Source of the DNA: Aureimonas sp. Leaf427
GTDB lineage: Bacteria; Pseudomonadota; Alphaproteobacteria; Rhizobiales; Rhizobiaceae
Length of the DNA: 64,000 nucleotides
Assembly (NCBI RefSeq): GCF_001425485.1
Contig: NZ_LMQW01000012.1
Coordinates: 105,170 to 169,169, forward strand
Direction: 5' to 3'
Numbering within the stretch: the stretch's first letter is position 1; every line of letters starts with the position of its first letter. A model generated the notes under the pieces. The model was not told the DNA's origin. It did no database searches and was given only the letters and a program-made list of their open reading frames with translations. The position numbers and the translations under genes were made by a program. Positions 28,522 through 37,706 of the stretch are shown here, one piece after another.

Positions 28522-30432
28522 TCAGAAGTCCTGCCAGGTCTCATCAGCCGGTTTCGGGGCGGCACCGCCCCTGCCCGTTCCGCGCATCTGGACGACGGGT
28601 TGCGCCGCGCCGCGCGTCGGGGCCCGGCGGGTGGGCGCGGGAGATGCCGCCGCGGCGGCCGTGGTGCGGAAGCGCTGCACGAGCGTCGCCAGATCCTCGG
28701 TCTCGCTGGTCAAGGTGCGGGCGGCGGCGGTCGTCTCCTCCACCATTGCGGCGTTTTGCTGCGTGACCTTGTCCATCTGGTCGGCGGCCGTGGAGACTTC
28801 CTTCAAGCTGAGCGCCTGTTCGCTCGCGCTCCGGGCGATGCCGGAGACGACGTCGGCCATGGCCGCGACCTCGACGACGATATCGTCGAGCGCCCGGCCG
28901 GAGGCGGTGACGAGATCGACGCCCGCCGCCACCTGGACCGAGGAGGTCTGGATATGGCCCTTGATCTCCTTGGCCGCCTCCGCCGAGCGCTGGGCGAGGC
29001 CCCGCACCTCCTGCGCGACGACGGCGAAGCCGCGTCCAGCTTCCCCCGCGCGCGCCGCCTCGACGCCAGCGTTGAGGGCCAGAAGGTTCGTCTGGAAGGC
29101 GATCTCGTCGATGACGCCGATGATCTTGCCGATCTGGTCGGAGGAGCCCTCGATCTCGGCCATGGCGGCGATGGCGCGGCCGACGATCTCGCCGCCGCGC
29201 TCGGCATTCTTCTGCGCCGTCGCGGCGGAGCGCTGGGCCTGGCCCGCGCCCTCGGCCGTGCGATGGATGCCGCGCGTCACCTCGGAGAGCGCCGCGACGG
29301 TCTCCTCCAGCGAGGCCGCCTGCTGCTCGGTGCGCTGGGACAGATCGTCGGAGGCGGTGGAAATCTCGCCGAGGCCCCGGCGGAGCGTCGAGACGCCGGA
29401 GACGACGGCGCCGAGCACCGTTTCCAGCTGCGCGACGCTGGCGTTGAACTTCTCGCGCACGGGCTCGAAGGCGGCCGGGAACGGCTCGTCGATGCGCGCG
29501 GTCAGATCGCCCTCGGCCAGACGACCGAGGCCCCGGTCGAGGCTTTCCACGATCCGGCGCTGCTGGTCGGCCTGCTTCGTCCGCTCGGAAAGGTCCTGCT
29601 CGGCCGCGTCGCGCTCGCCCCGCCGCTTCTCGTCGGCCTCGCGCACCTCCTCGGCCGCGCGCCGGATGCCGAGCTCCTGGAAGAGGCCGACGGCGCGGCC
29701 GATCTCGCCGATCTCGTCGCTCCGCGCGGCCGCGGCGAGGACGATGTCGGTCCGCCCCGCCGCCAAAGCCTGCATGTCCGCGGCGAGCCGCCGGATCGGT
29801 CCGACGATCGCGCGGGCGGCAAAGAGCATCAGACCCGCCGCGAAGACGGCGCCGAGAAGGAGCATGCCGACGATGAGGCGATTGCCGAGCCCGGCTTCCT
29901 CGACGACCGAGGCAGCGCTCGCGGACGACGCCGCGGCGATCTCGTCGGCGGCTTCTTCCATCGCGGTCTCGAGCCTCGAGAACTGCTCCTGAAAGGCGCC
30001 GAGCCGCCCGATCGCCGCCGCATGGTCGCCGGCCGCGGTCTCGACCATGCCTTCGGCCGATTGGATGTAGTCCGCCAAGGGGCCTTCCACCTTCGCGAGC
30101 GCCGCGGACATCGCGCCCTCTCCGGCCAGCTTTCGGTTGTCGTCCACCGCCTGGCGAAACTCGGCCGCATGGTCCGCCATGGTCGCGCGGACGTCGTCGA
30201 TCGTCAGGCCCGTCGCCGGATCGTTCGCCAGGATGGCGGCGAGGACATCGCTGCGCATCGCGTCGTGCATCATGTCGGCGCGCATGTGATTGCGAAGGAT
30301 GGTGCCCGCCTCCAGCGCCTCGCCGACGCCGCCGATCAGCCGGTCGGCCACCCAGAGGCCCGCCCCGGCGGTGGCTCCGGACAGGAGGAAGACCGAGAGC
30401 CCGATCGCGATCATCTTGCGACGAATTGTCAT
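28522..30432 (-). CDS. Transmembrane methyl-accepting chemotaxis protein
   Basis: A 636-residue receptor: membrane helix at about residues 7-29, a helical periplasmic sensor (about 30-190) with few aromatic residues, a second helix at about 193-215, HAMP, and the signalling coiled coil with tip [18 protein letters not shown]. The C terminus ends in ETWQDF, a pentapeptide tail of the type that tethers CheR or CheB. The ATG at 30432 has AAGGGA upstream and starts directly with the membrane helix; the frame is open further upstream but that part is not receptor-like. Its ligand is unknown. Confidence 0.93.
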   Translation of the reverse strand: MTIRRKMIAIGLSVFLLSGATAGAGLWVADRLIGGVGEALEAGTILRNHMRADMMHDAMRSDVLAAILANDPATGLTIDDVRATMADHAAEFRQAVDDNRKLAGEGAMSAALAKVEGPLADYIQSAEGMVETAAGDHAAAIGRLGAFQEQFSRLETAMEEAADEIAAASSASAASVVEEAGLGNRLIVGMLLLGAVFAAGLMLFAARAIVGPIRRLAADMQALAAGRTDIVLAAAARSDEIGEIGRAVGLFQELGIRRAAEEVREADEKRRGERDAAEQDLSERTKQADQQRRIVESLDRGLGRLAEGDLTARIDEPFPAAFEPVREKFNASVAQLETVLGAVVSGVSTLRRGLGEISTASDDLSQRTEQQAASLEETVAALSEVTRGIHRTAEGAGQAQRSAATAQKNAERGGEIVGRAIAAMAEIEGSSDQIGKIIGVIDEIAFQTNLLALNAGVEAARAGEAGRGFAVVAQEVRGLAQRSAEAAKEIKGHIQTSSVQVAAGVDLVTASGRALDDIVVEVAAMADVVSGIARSASEQALSLKEVSTAADQMDKVTQQNAAMVEETTAAARTLTSETEDLATLVQRFRTTAAAAASPAPTRRAPTRGAAQPVVQMRGTGRGGAAPKPADETWQDF

Positions 30433-30721
30433 CACCGGTGGATTCCCTTCTGCTGCCGATGGGGGAAAGGATAGTGACGAAACGTAAAGGATGTTTGATG
30501 CGGGCCCCGGAAAACAGGATGGATGACGTTTCGTCACCCTTCGTTGATCCCCCGCCTCTCGATCCCCGCTCCCCGTCGATCCAGTCCGCCCCTGCCGGCC
30601 GGACGGGCCGGGGGAAGGCGCGTTCGAAGCAGGGTTCGCAGCCGGCTTGCGCGATCTTCGGCTCGACGCAGACACGCCCGGCATGCGACCCAACGGCTTC
30701 GTGAATCGCCAAGGAGTCCCG

Positions 30722-31354
30722 ATGCGCCGCTGGATCGTCTCACTCGCCGTCGCGGCCCTCATCGTCGGGCTCTATCTCGCCTCGCCCTTTCTCGGGCTCT
30801 ACCGGCTGGGTTCGGCGCTGCACGAGGCGGATGCGGCCGGGCTCGTCGCCCGCGTCGACATTCCCTCCGTGCGCCGCTCGATCGTCGAGCAGATCGTCGC
30901 CGAGGTCGGCCGGGACGCTGAGGTGGAGCGTCAGCTGAACAAGCTTGGGGGCGTCGCGCGCGACATGGCGCTGCGGGCCGCCGCCGGCGAGTTCGACCGC
31001 ATGCTGGCCGCGACCGTGACGCCGGAGGTCATCCGCCTCATCCTCGCCAAGGGCGACCTGCCGCCGGAGTTCCTGGCGGGACAGGCCGAGCCGGGGCGCC
31101 CCGTCGATGCCTCGGCCGGTGCGTCCGTCGGCCTCCCCGACAATCCGCTGCGCTTCCTGCGGACCTTCGACTACGTCTCGCCGCGCAAGGTGCGCGCCAC
31201 GATCGGCGAGGCGGACCGGCCGGAAGAGTGGACCGGTCTCACCCTCCTCCTCCGGGGCGCCACATGGCGTCTCACCGAAGTCGCTCTGCCGCCGGCCGTC
31301 CTCGCCCGCGTGCGCCCCGCGATTCGCGCCCGGATCGACGCCCTGAGGCCCTGA
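30722..31354 (+). CDS. DUF2939-type membrane-anchored protein
   Basis: A 210-residue protein with one N-terminal membrane helix ([19 protein letters not shown]) and the segment [27 protein letters not shown] typical of the DUF2939 family. The C-terminal part repeats a small alpha/beta unit ending in WRLTEVALP. The function of the family is not known. An AAGGAG ribosome site lies 7 bases before the ATG. It is divergent from the chemoreceptor gene and converges with the secretion adaptor. Confidence 0.82.
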   Translation: MRRWIVSLAVAALIVGLYLASPFLGLYRLGSALHEADAAGLVARVDIPSVRRSIVEQIVAEVGRDAEVERQLNKLGGVARDMALRAAAGEFDRMLAATVTPEVIRLILAKGDLPPEFLAGQAEPGRPVDASAGASVGLPDNPLRFLRTFDYVSPRKVRATIGEADRPEEWTGLTLLLRGATWRLTEVALPPAVLARVRPAIRARIDALRP

Positions 31355-31362
31355 AATCCGCA

Positions 31363-31407
31363 GGGATAAGTGGAAACCGATCATCGCGAAAAGACGGGCG
31401 ACAACGA
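31363..31407. repeat. Dispersed ~45-bp imperfect repeat, copy A
   Basis: This stretch (beginning GGGATAAGTGGAAACCGA) resembles 39613-39657, which begins AGGATAGGTGGGAACCGG, at about four of five positions. Both copies sit between convergent genes, just beyond the stop codons. Confidence 0.5.
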
Positions 31408-31422
31408 AGGAAACTGGAGCCG

Positions 31423-32781
31423 TCAAAGCTCGCGGAAGGCGCGCTGCATGCTGTCGCGGATGGGCTTGGTGATGTAGTCGAGAAAGGTGCGCGAGGCCGT
31501 CTCGATGAAGATCTCGGCGGGCATGCCGGGCGTGATCGGCGCATGCTGGAGGTCGCTCACCTGCGTATCGTCGAGCGCGACGCGCACGAGATAGACGTCC
31601 GGCGCGTTGGTGCCGAGCTTCTCGTCGCGCAGCGTGTCGGCCGAGACATAGGTGACGATGCCGGAGAGGACCGGCGTCGTGCGCTGGTTGAGGCTGGTCA
31701 GTCGCACGGTGGAGTGCTGGCCGACGACGACGTCGTCGATATCCATCGGCCGCAGCGGCGCCTCGATGACGAGCTTCTCGCCCTGCGGCAGGATTTCGGC
31801 GATCTGCTTGCCGCTTTCCACGACGCCGCCGGCCGTGTGGTAGTGAAGCTTCACGAGGATGCCGGAGACGGGCGCGCGGATGTTGATGCGCTCCAGGATG
31901 TTGCCGGACTTCTGGATCTGCTCGCGAATGTCGTCGATCTCCGCGCTGACCCTTTGCAGCTCTTCGCCCGCCTTCTGGCGCGCCTCCTGCCGGATCTGGG
32001 CGATCTGCCCCTCGTAGCGCGCGACCTGGCTGCGCAGGTCGCCGATCTCGGCGGAGAGGCGGCCGATCGAGCCCTGCGCCTGCGCGGCGGCGCGCTGCAC
32101 CTCGAAGAGCTGGGTCCGGCTGATCAAGCCCTTGTCGGCGAGGGTCTTCTTGCCCGTCAGCTCCTGTCCGATCAGCACCGTCTGCTCGCGCGTCGCGTTC
32201 AGCTGGGCGAGGCTTCCGCCCGAGCGCTCGCGCAGGGCCTCGATCGAGGTCTCGATGATCGCGACGCTGCTCTGCACCTGCTCGCGCAGCGCCCGGAAGA
32301 CGCTCGTCTCCGCCGTCCGGATCTCGGCGAGTTCCGCTTCGGCCCCCTCGACGTCGGGAAAGCCGGCAAAGTCGATCGCATCGGCTCCGGCGATCATCGC
32401 CTGGAGACGGGAGCTCGCGGCGGAGAGGCGCGCGAGGCGAAGGTTGAGGCGGCGGAAGTCGGCCTTCGGCGCGGTGTCGTCGAGCAGCATGATCGTCTGA
32501 CCCTTCACCACGCGGTCGCCCTCGCGCGCGGTGATCTGCCGGACGATGCCGCCCTCGAAATGCTGCACGAGCTTGTTCTGGCCGACCGCGACGAAGCTGC
32601 CGGAGGCGATGACGGCGGCGGCGAGCGGCGCCGTGGAGGCCCAGGCCCCGAAGCCGCCGAGCGCGACGACGATCACCGCGATGCCGGCGATCGTCGGCGC
32701 GCGGATCGAGCGGGGAACGCTGTCGTACCAGGCCTCGGTCACATGCACGGCGGGTGTCGAGGCGGCGGCCATGGCGGGCAT
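31423..32781 (-). CDS. Type I secretion adaptor (HlyD/PrtE family)
   Basis: A 452-residue inner-membrane adaptor. One membrane helix (about 30-52) follows a short cytoplasmic tail. Next come the family segment GSFVAVGQNKLVQHFEGGIV with a lipoyl half, a long coiled coil (about 100-300, rich in Gln, Glu and Arg), and the C-terminal HlyD barrel with RAPVSGILVKLHYHT. It bridges the ABC transporter encoded directly upstream and a TolC-type outer-membrane channel that is not in the window. The gap to the transporter stop is 15 bp, indicating one operon. Confidence 0.95.
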   Translation of the reverse strand: MPAMAAASTPAVHVTEAWYDSVPRSIRAPTIAGIAVIVVALGGFGAWASTAPLAAAVIASGSFVAVGQNKLVQHFEGGIVRQITAREGDRVVKGQTIMLLDDTAPKADFRRLNLRLARLSAASSRLQAMIAGADAIDFAGFPDVEGAEAELAEIRTAETSVFRALREQVQSSVAIIETSIEALRERSGGSLAQLNATREQTVLIGQELTGKKTLADKGLISRTQLFEVQRAAAQAQGSIGRLSAEIGDLRSQVARYEGQIAQIRQEARQKAGEELQRVSAEIDDIREQIQKSGNILERINIRAPVSGILVKLHYHTAGGVVESGKQIAEILPQGEKLVIEAPLRPMDIDDVVVGQHSTVRLTSLNQRTTPVLSGIVTYVSADTLRDEKLGTNAPDVYLVRVALDDTQVSDLQHAPITPGMPAEIFIETASRTFLDYITKPIRDSMQRAFREL

Positions 32782-32796
32782 CCTTCGTGAGATGAG

Positions 32797-35121
32797 TCAG
32801 TCGGCGAGAAGAAGGTCCTTCGGCGCGGTGCCGGCCTTCTTCTGCTCGGCGAGGGCCTTCAGGATCTTCTGTCGCTCGCCGATGGCCTGCACCGTGCCGT
32901 CCTTCATGATCATGATCTTGTCGACGCAGCGCAGAAGCGCGGTGCGCTGGGTGATGGCGACGACGGTCGTGCCCTTCTTCTTGGCGGCGAGGAGCGCCTG
33001 GGCGAGGGCCTGTTCGCCGGCCGTGTCGAGATTGGAGTTGGGCTCGTCGAGCACGACGAGCTTGGGATTGCCGAAGAAGGCGCGGGCGAGCCCGATCCGC
33101 TGCTTCTGGCCGCCGGAGAGCGGCGCGCCGTCGGAGCCGATGATCGTCTCGTAGCCCTGGGGAAAGGAGGCGATCAGCGCATGCACGTCGGCGAGCGCGG
33201 CCGCCTCGAAGATCATCTCGTCGGTCACGTCCTCGCGCATGCGGGCGATGTTGGCCTTGATCGAGGCGGGGAAGAGCTGGATGTCCTGCGGCAGGTAGCC
33301 GATGCTCTCGCCGAACTGGCGCGCGTCCCAGTTCTTGAGGTCCATGAGGTCGAGGCGGATGTTGCCGGCGGTCGGGATGATCGAGCCGACCAGCATCTTG
33401 CCGAGCGTCGACTTGCCCGCGCCGGACGAGCCGATGATCGCCATGGATTCCCCGGGCGCGAGGCGGAAGGACAGGCCGTTCAGGATCACCTTCTTGGTCT
33501 GCGCGGGCACGAAGAGGATGCGATCGACGTCGAGCCGGCCGAGCGGGGTCGGCAGGCGCAGGCGCTCCAGGTTGAGCGGCGAGGTGCGCAGCAGGTTGGA
33601 GATCCGGCCGAAGGCGGACTTGGACTGGATATAGGTGCGCCAGCCCTCGATCGTGCCTTCGACGGGCGCAAGGGCCCGGCTGGCGATGATCGAGGAGGCG
33701 ATGACCATGCCGCCCGTCAGATGGCCCTCCAGCGCGAGCATCGCGCCCCAGCCGAGCAGCGTCACCTGCGTTCCCAGCCGCACCGCCTTGGAGAGGCCGG
33801 AAAAGAGGACGTTGCGGTCCTGCGCCAGGGCCTGGGCGCTCAGTGACTTGGCGTTCTCGCGGCCCCACATGCGCACCGCTTCCGGGATCATGCCGAGCGC
33901 GTTGATGATCTGCGAATTGCGCGAGAGCGCCTCGAGATTGAGATTGGCCATCGTCGTGTACGCATTGGCCTCGGCGAAAGGGGCCGCGGTCGCGCGCTTG
34001 TTGAGGATGGCGACGACGAGGAGGAGCGCGATCGAGACGGCGACGATGACGCCGAGATGGGGATGCACGAACCACACCGCGAGGAGGAAGATCGGCGCCA
34101 GCGGCGCGTCCAGCATGGAGAGGAGCGTGCCGCCCGTGATGAAGCTCCGCAGATGCGCGAGGTCGCCGAGGATCTGGTAGTCGCGGCCCGATCCGCCGAG
34201 CGCGGACCTTGCGGCGGCGCTGAGGATGGGCGCGCCCAGGCGCACCTCGATGCTGGCCGCCGTGCGCATGAGGATGCGCCGGCGCAGGATGTCGAGAAGG
34301 ACCTGCCCGACGATCGCGCCGACGGTGATCACCGTCAGCATGGCCAGCGTGTCGGTCGAACGGCTGGTGAGGACGCGGTCGGAAATCTGGAAGAGATAGA
34401 TCGGGATCGCCAGCACGAAGACGTTGATGGCGATGGTGAAGCCGAAGACGACGAGGAGGCTGCGGCGCGTCTCGGCGATGGCGGTGGCGAGGGCCGAGCG
34501 GAAGTTCGGCGCGCCGCTCTTCTGGTGCAGCGGCGTGCCCGCCGTCCTGCCGCTGCCGCCGGTCTCGGCCTCCGCCGCCTCCGCGCGCGTGATCGTCGGC
34601 GAGCCGCCGGCCTTTCCTTCCAGGACGGGGCCTTCGAGGACGGGAGCTGGCGGGGCGGACGGGCTCGCCTTCGCCGTGCCGGGCGCGGCCCGGTCCATCG
34701 AGGGTGGGGAGACCGCCGTCGGCAGCGTCTGCGCAAGGAGCGGGGCTGCGTCGAGGAGAGGCGCTTCGCGCAGGAGAGGCCGATCCTCCCGCTCGAAGCG
34801 GATATCGACGGGATCGGGCGAGGCCGCGAGCCGCGAGCCGTCGAAGACGGGCGCGGCGGGCCGGGCCTGCTGCGGAGCCGGCGTCACGGTGCCGGGCAGC
34901 GGGTCCGGGGAGGACAGGGCCTGAAGCTCCGCGATCGCCGCGTTCATCGAGGCCATCAAGGCCGCCTCGACCTCGGAAATGTCGCCGGGCCGGCGCAGCG
35001 GAAGGACGCGCGCGGAGGGCCTCGCCGGCCCGTCACCTTCGTCTAGAACAATCTCCGGCACCCAAAGGTCCGGCGCCTCCCCCCGCTCCGTCGAGCGGTC
35101 GATCCCCCCTGCTGCGTCCAT
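32797..35121 (-). CDS. Type I secretion ABC transporter (permease-ATPase), long N terminus
   Basis: A 774-residue half-transporter of the PrtD/LapB-like type. After about 210 residues of Pro/Ala-rich, probably disordered sequence come six membrane helices (from VVFGFTIAINVFVLAIPIYL) and the ATPase domain: Walker A GSSGAGKST near residue 565, signature LSGGQKQRIGLARA near 668 and Walker B LVVLDEPNSNLD near 690. Typical relatives have about 580 residues, so the N-terminal extension is unusual; it shows no C39 peptidase motif. The gene begins 13 bp after the stop of the 667-residue repeat protein, its likely cargo. Confidence 0.95.
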   Translation of the reverse strand: MDAAGGIDRSTERGEAPDLWVPEIVLDEGDGPARPSARVLPLRRPGDISEVEAALMASMNAAIAELQALSSPDPLPGTVTPAPQQARPAAPVFDGSRLAASPDPVDIRFEREDRPLLREAPLLDAAPLLAQTLPTAVSPPSMDRAAPGTAKASPSAPPAPVLEGPVLEGKAGGSPTITRAEAAEAETGGSGRTAGTPLHQKSGAPNFRSALATAIAETRRSLLVVFGFTIAINVFVLAIPIYLFQISDRVLTSRSTDTLAMLTVITVGAIVGQVLLDILRRRILMRTAASIEVRLGAPILSAAARSALGGSGRDYQILGDLAHLRSFITGGTLLSMLDAPLAPIFLLAVWFVHPHLGVIVAVSIALLLVVAILNKRATAAPFAEANAYTTMANLNLEALSRNSQIINALGMIPEAVRMWGRENAKSLSAQALAQDRNVLFSGLSKAVRLGTQVTLLGWGAMLALEGHLTGGMVIASSIIASRALAPVEGTIEGWRTYIQSKSAFGRISNLLRTSPLNLERLRLPTPLGRLDVDRILFVPAQTKKVILNGLSFRLAPGESMAIIGSSGAGKSTLGKMLVGSIIPTAGNIRLDLMDLKNWDARQFGESIGYLPQDIQLFPASIKANIARMREDVTDEMIFEAAALADVHALIASFPQGYETIIGSDGAPLSGGQKQRIGLARAFFGNPKLVVLDEPNSNLDTAGEQALAQALLAAKKKGTTVVAITQRTALLRCVDKIMIMKDGTVQAIGERQKILKALAEQKKAGTAPKDLLLAD

Positions 35122-35134
35122 GCGTCTGTGACCC

Positions 35135-37138
35135 CTAACTCAAGATGCCCCCGACGCCGTCGATCGGCGCGTCGTAGGCGGCATGCGCGTGGTGATGTCC
35201 GGCCTCGTCGGCTCCATCGTCGGCGCTCTCGGTGGCGGTGAAGGCGACGAGTTCGCTCGCCAGCTTGGCGGTGTCGAAGACCTCGATGCCGTCCTCGTCG
35301 GCGACGAGATCGGCCTGGATAAGAACGGAGTCGGAATAGTATTCGCCGCCGAGCTGCCGGGGACCGGCCGCGTCCGCATCGAGGATCGTGGCGTCGTTGA
35401 CGAGGATGTTGCCGCCGGTCGAGACGGTCCAGACCGCTTCGTCCGCCGTCAGATCGCCGATGATCCGATCGACATAGCTCGCACTATCGGCATCGCTGAG
35501 GATGTTCAGCTGCGAGATCGCGTTGATCTCGACATAGTCGCCGGTGATGTAGAGCACCTTGAGATGGGTCGCGCCGAGAAAGGACAGGTCCGAGGAGAGC
35601 GCGGCCGGGACCTCGCTCCCGCCCGCATCGAAGCGCGAGACAAGATCGCGGATCGCCGGATCGACCTCGTCGAAGGCGTCGTTGTCGCCGATCGTGCGGA
35701 TCAGGGCGTTGTTGTAGAGAAGATTTCCGCCGGTCTCGCCGGTCGTGCCCTTGGCGAAGACGCCCTCGGTGCCGATCCGGTCGCGGTCGAAGAGAAGGTT
35801 GATCTGCTCGATGAAATTGCCTTCGAAGACGCTGCCGCCGAAGACGACGAGGTCGTAGCCGAGGGTCAGCTGGCTGAGATGGGTGAAGGTCAGGACCTCG
35901 TTGCCGCCCATGGACAGCGTGACGTCGTGCTCGACGCTGGTGAAGAGCGCTCCGTCGCCATCGCCGACCTTGTGGATCTGCCGGATGAAGTTGGAGACGA
36001 AGAGATCGCCCTCCACGACATCGACCGTATAGGAGGTCGGGAAGACCCGAAGGGCGCCGGCGCCGGCGTCGGAGGCGTCCAGCCGCTCGAAGGCGGCGGC
36101 GTTGAAGCTCTGCGTGCCGCCGCTCGAAAAGCTGGCGAGGCTCTTCGTGACGATCGCGTCCTCGTCGGCGACGATGTTGAGCTGCCGGATGACGTTGGTC
36201 TCGTACCAGTTTCCGAAGACGACGCTCGTATGGCCGAAGGTCGTGGCCTCGACGAGGATCGCCTGGTTCAGGAGGAGATTGCCGCCGAGCGAGACCGTCG
36301 CGACACCCGAGCCTTCCCCCGCGCCGGGTTCCGGTGCATCGGTCTCGACCTCGGTCTCGAGCCGCGCGGTCAGGATTTCCAGGAGATCGGGCGCCTCGCC
36401 CCCGGCTGTCCCGTTGACATAGATCCCCTTGTGCTCGGAAAGGCCCGCGCCCGGCGCGACGTCGCCGTCCTGCGGCGCCGCCTCGCCGGAGGCGGCCTGC
36501 GCCAGCATCGTCTTCAGCGCGGCGGTGTCGTTGGTGGGCTCGGGAATGCTGCTCCAGGTCTCCGCCTGTTCGAGCAGGGCATCGAAATCGGCCGCGAAGC
36601 TTTCGGGCGCAGGGCTCGGAAGACGCCCGGCGACGGCGGAGTAGACGTCGTCGTCGAGGAGCGTTCCCTCCTGCCGGATCGCGAGAAGGCTGGACGGGCC
36701 CGCCTCGTGATAGGCGACCTCGCCATCCGGCCGCGGCGCGGCGTCGCGATCCGCGGCGAGACGGTGGAGGACGAGGCCGGACCTTGCGCCGATCGCCTGG
36801 ACGGCGTCGAGTTCGCCGGGCAGGTCGTAGCGCGCCGCGTGATGGAAGGAGCCGATCGCGGGCGTGTCGATGTCGACGTCCTGCGGCGGCAGGGCCTTGG
36901 AGCGGCCATGCTCGATCCGGAAAGGATCGGGCGTCAGCTCGATGTCGGGATCGTGGGGGGCATGGCCGTTCAGGCCCGAGGTCCGGGAGGCATGGCTGCC
37001 ATCGTCCTCGAAGGCCTCGGTCCGGGCGCGCGCGGCGAGGAAGTCCTCGTAGCTCTGGCGCAGCCGTTCGGCATCCGTCGAGATTTCGAAGGACCCGATA
37101 AAGCGTGCGATGATGTCGCCGATATCGTTCGCCTGCAT
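35135..37138 (-). CDS. Five-repeat protein, putative type I secretion substrate
   Basis: A 667-residue acidic protein with no Sec signal peptide and no RTX nonapeptides. Residues 1-277 are non-repetitive. Then come five degenerate units at about 284-329, 338-398, 408-455, 468-553 and 572-618. Each begins GGN (GGT in unit 2) and most end with a pattern like N-x-I-x-Q-x-N-I-x-x-D-x-D, for example NVIRQLNIVADEDAI and NFIEQINLLFDRDRI. The C terminus has a His cluster (GHHHAHAAY) and a small hydrophobic end (DGVGGILS), compatible with an uncleaved type I signal. AAGGAG precedes the ATG. It is followed 13 bp later by the secretion transporter. Cargo status is inferred from position and features. 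Confidence 0.82.
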   Translation of the reverse strand: MQANDIGDIIARFIGSFEISTDAERLRQSYEDFLAARARTEAFEDDGSHASRTSGLNGHAPHDPDIELTPDPFRIEHGRSKALPPQDVDIDTPAIGSFHHAARYDLPGELDAVQAIGARSGLVLHRLAADRDAAPRPDGEVAYHEAGPSSLLAIRQEGTLLDDDVYSAVAGRLPSPAPESFAADFDALLEQAETWSSIPEPTNDTAALKTMLAQAASGEAAPQDGDVAPGAGLSEHKGIYVNGTAGGEAPDLLEILTARLETEVETDAPEPGAGEGSGVATVSLGGNLLLNQAILVEATTFGHTSVVFGNWYETNVIRQLNIVADEDAIVTKSLASFSSGGTQSFNAAAFERLDASDAGAGALRVFPTSYTVDVVEGDLFVSNFIRQIHKVGDGDGALFTSVEHDVTLSMGGNEVLTFTHLSQLTLGYDLVVFGGSVFEGNFIEQINLLFDRDRIGTEGVFAKGTTGETGGNLLYNNALIRTIGDNDAFDEVDPAIRDLVSRFDAGGSEVPAALSSDLSFLGATHLKVLYITGDYVEINAISQLNILSDADSASYVDRIIGDLTADEAVWTVSTGGNILVNDATILDADAAGPRQLGGEYYSDSVLIQADLVADEDGIEVFDTAKLASELVAFTATESADDGADEAGHHHAHAAYDAPIDGVGGILS

Positions 37139-37154
37139 GAGTCTGCTCCTTCCG

Positions 37155-37419
37155 CATACCGACGAACCCTTGAATTGGCCTGTTTCGCCGGAGCGGCCTT
37201 CGTCGTGAACGAGAAGGGCGACGGGAGCGGCCTGTCGGCCGTGACCCGAGCCTGACGACGTCCACGGCGGAGGCAAGCCCGGCCCTGCGGGTGGCCTTGG
37301 CGGACTTTCGGAGTGCGTCGCCGCGCTTGGACGTGCCCCCGGCACGCCCGGCGCCCGGCTCCTACCCGAAAGACCGCCAAGGCCCACGAGACAGGCCAAT
37401 TCAAGGGTTCGTCGGTATG
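37155..37419. repeat. Perfect 29-bp inverted repeats flanking 207 bp
   Basis: Bases 37155-37183 (CATACCGACGAACCC...) are the exact reverse complement of 37391-37419 (...GGGTTCGTCGGTATG) over 29 bp; the match stops sharply at both ends. The left arm begins 17 bp upstream of the start codon of the 667-residue protein. Two readings fit: an invertible promoter segment, or a 265-bp non-autonomous mobile element whose ends contain a TA dinucleotide two bases in. No recombinase gene is in the window. Confidence 0.9.
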
Positions 37420-37662
37420 ATGCTCGAATGCGCTCGGCTCCCCTTGGAGTGCAGGGAAGGGCCGACCTTTGCGACCCTCTTGCGAAGGTTCGCGGCGGCC
37501 TTGTTCGTTGGAGCGATCCGTTTTTCAAAGAGGGTGGCCGCGCCGGGCAGGCGCGGCCCGTCTGCACGAAATGAGCCGGGGGAATCGCGAGGGGTCGTCG
37601 CTCGATCCGTTGGCTCCTTCCCGGGCAGACGTTTCCGGTGCGGGGCGCGCTACGCCCCGTCT

Positions 37663-37694
37663 CGAACCCGCCGACTGAAGGTGCGGCGGGTTCG
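37663..37694 (-). terminator. Hairpin just after the Asn/Asp/Ser-rich gene
   Basis: An 11-bp stem (CGAACCCGCCG at 37663-37673 and complement at 37684-37694, loop of 10) lies 13 bases past the stop at 37707. No T-tract follows on the minus strand, so it could be a weak terminator or an mRNA-stabilising stem. Confidence 0.4.
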
Positions 37695-37706
37695 GGAGCC
37701 GTGCCG

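Larger units (their letters stand above)
37139..37706 (+). other. Intergenic region, 568 bp, upstream of the repeat-protein gene
   Basis: It lies between two minus-strand genes and has no credible coding frame. It holds the ribosome site of the 667-residue protein (AAGGAG near 37146), the 29-bp inverted repeat pair, and two GC-rich hairpins (37538-37560 region and 37663-37694). Any promoter for the repeat-protein/secretion operon should be here. The segment between the inverted repeats is GC-rich and has no obvious sigma-70 boxes. Confidence 0.6.

Noticed and set aside
35135-37138. RTX (GGxGxDxxx) calcium-binding repeats in the secretion cargo
   Set aside because: GGN motifs are spaced 50-100 residues apart and do not form nonapeptide arrays.
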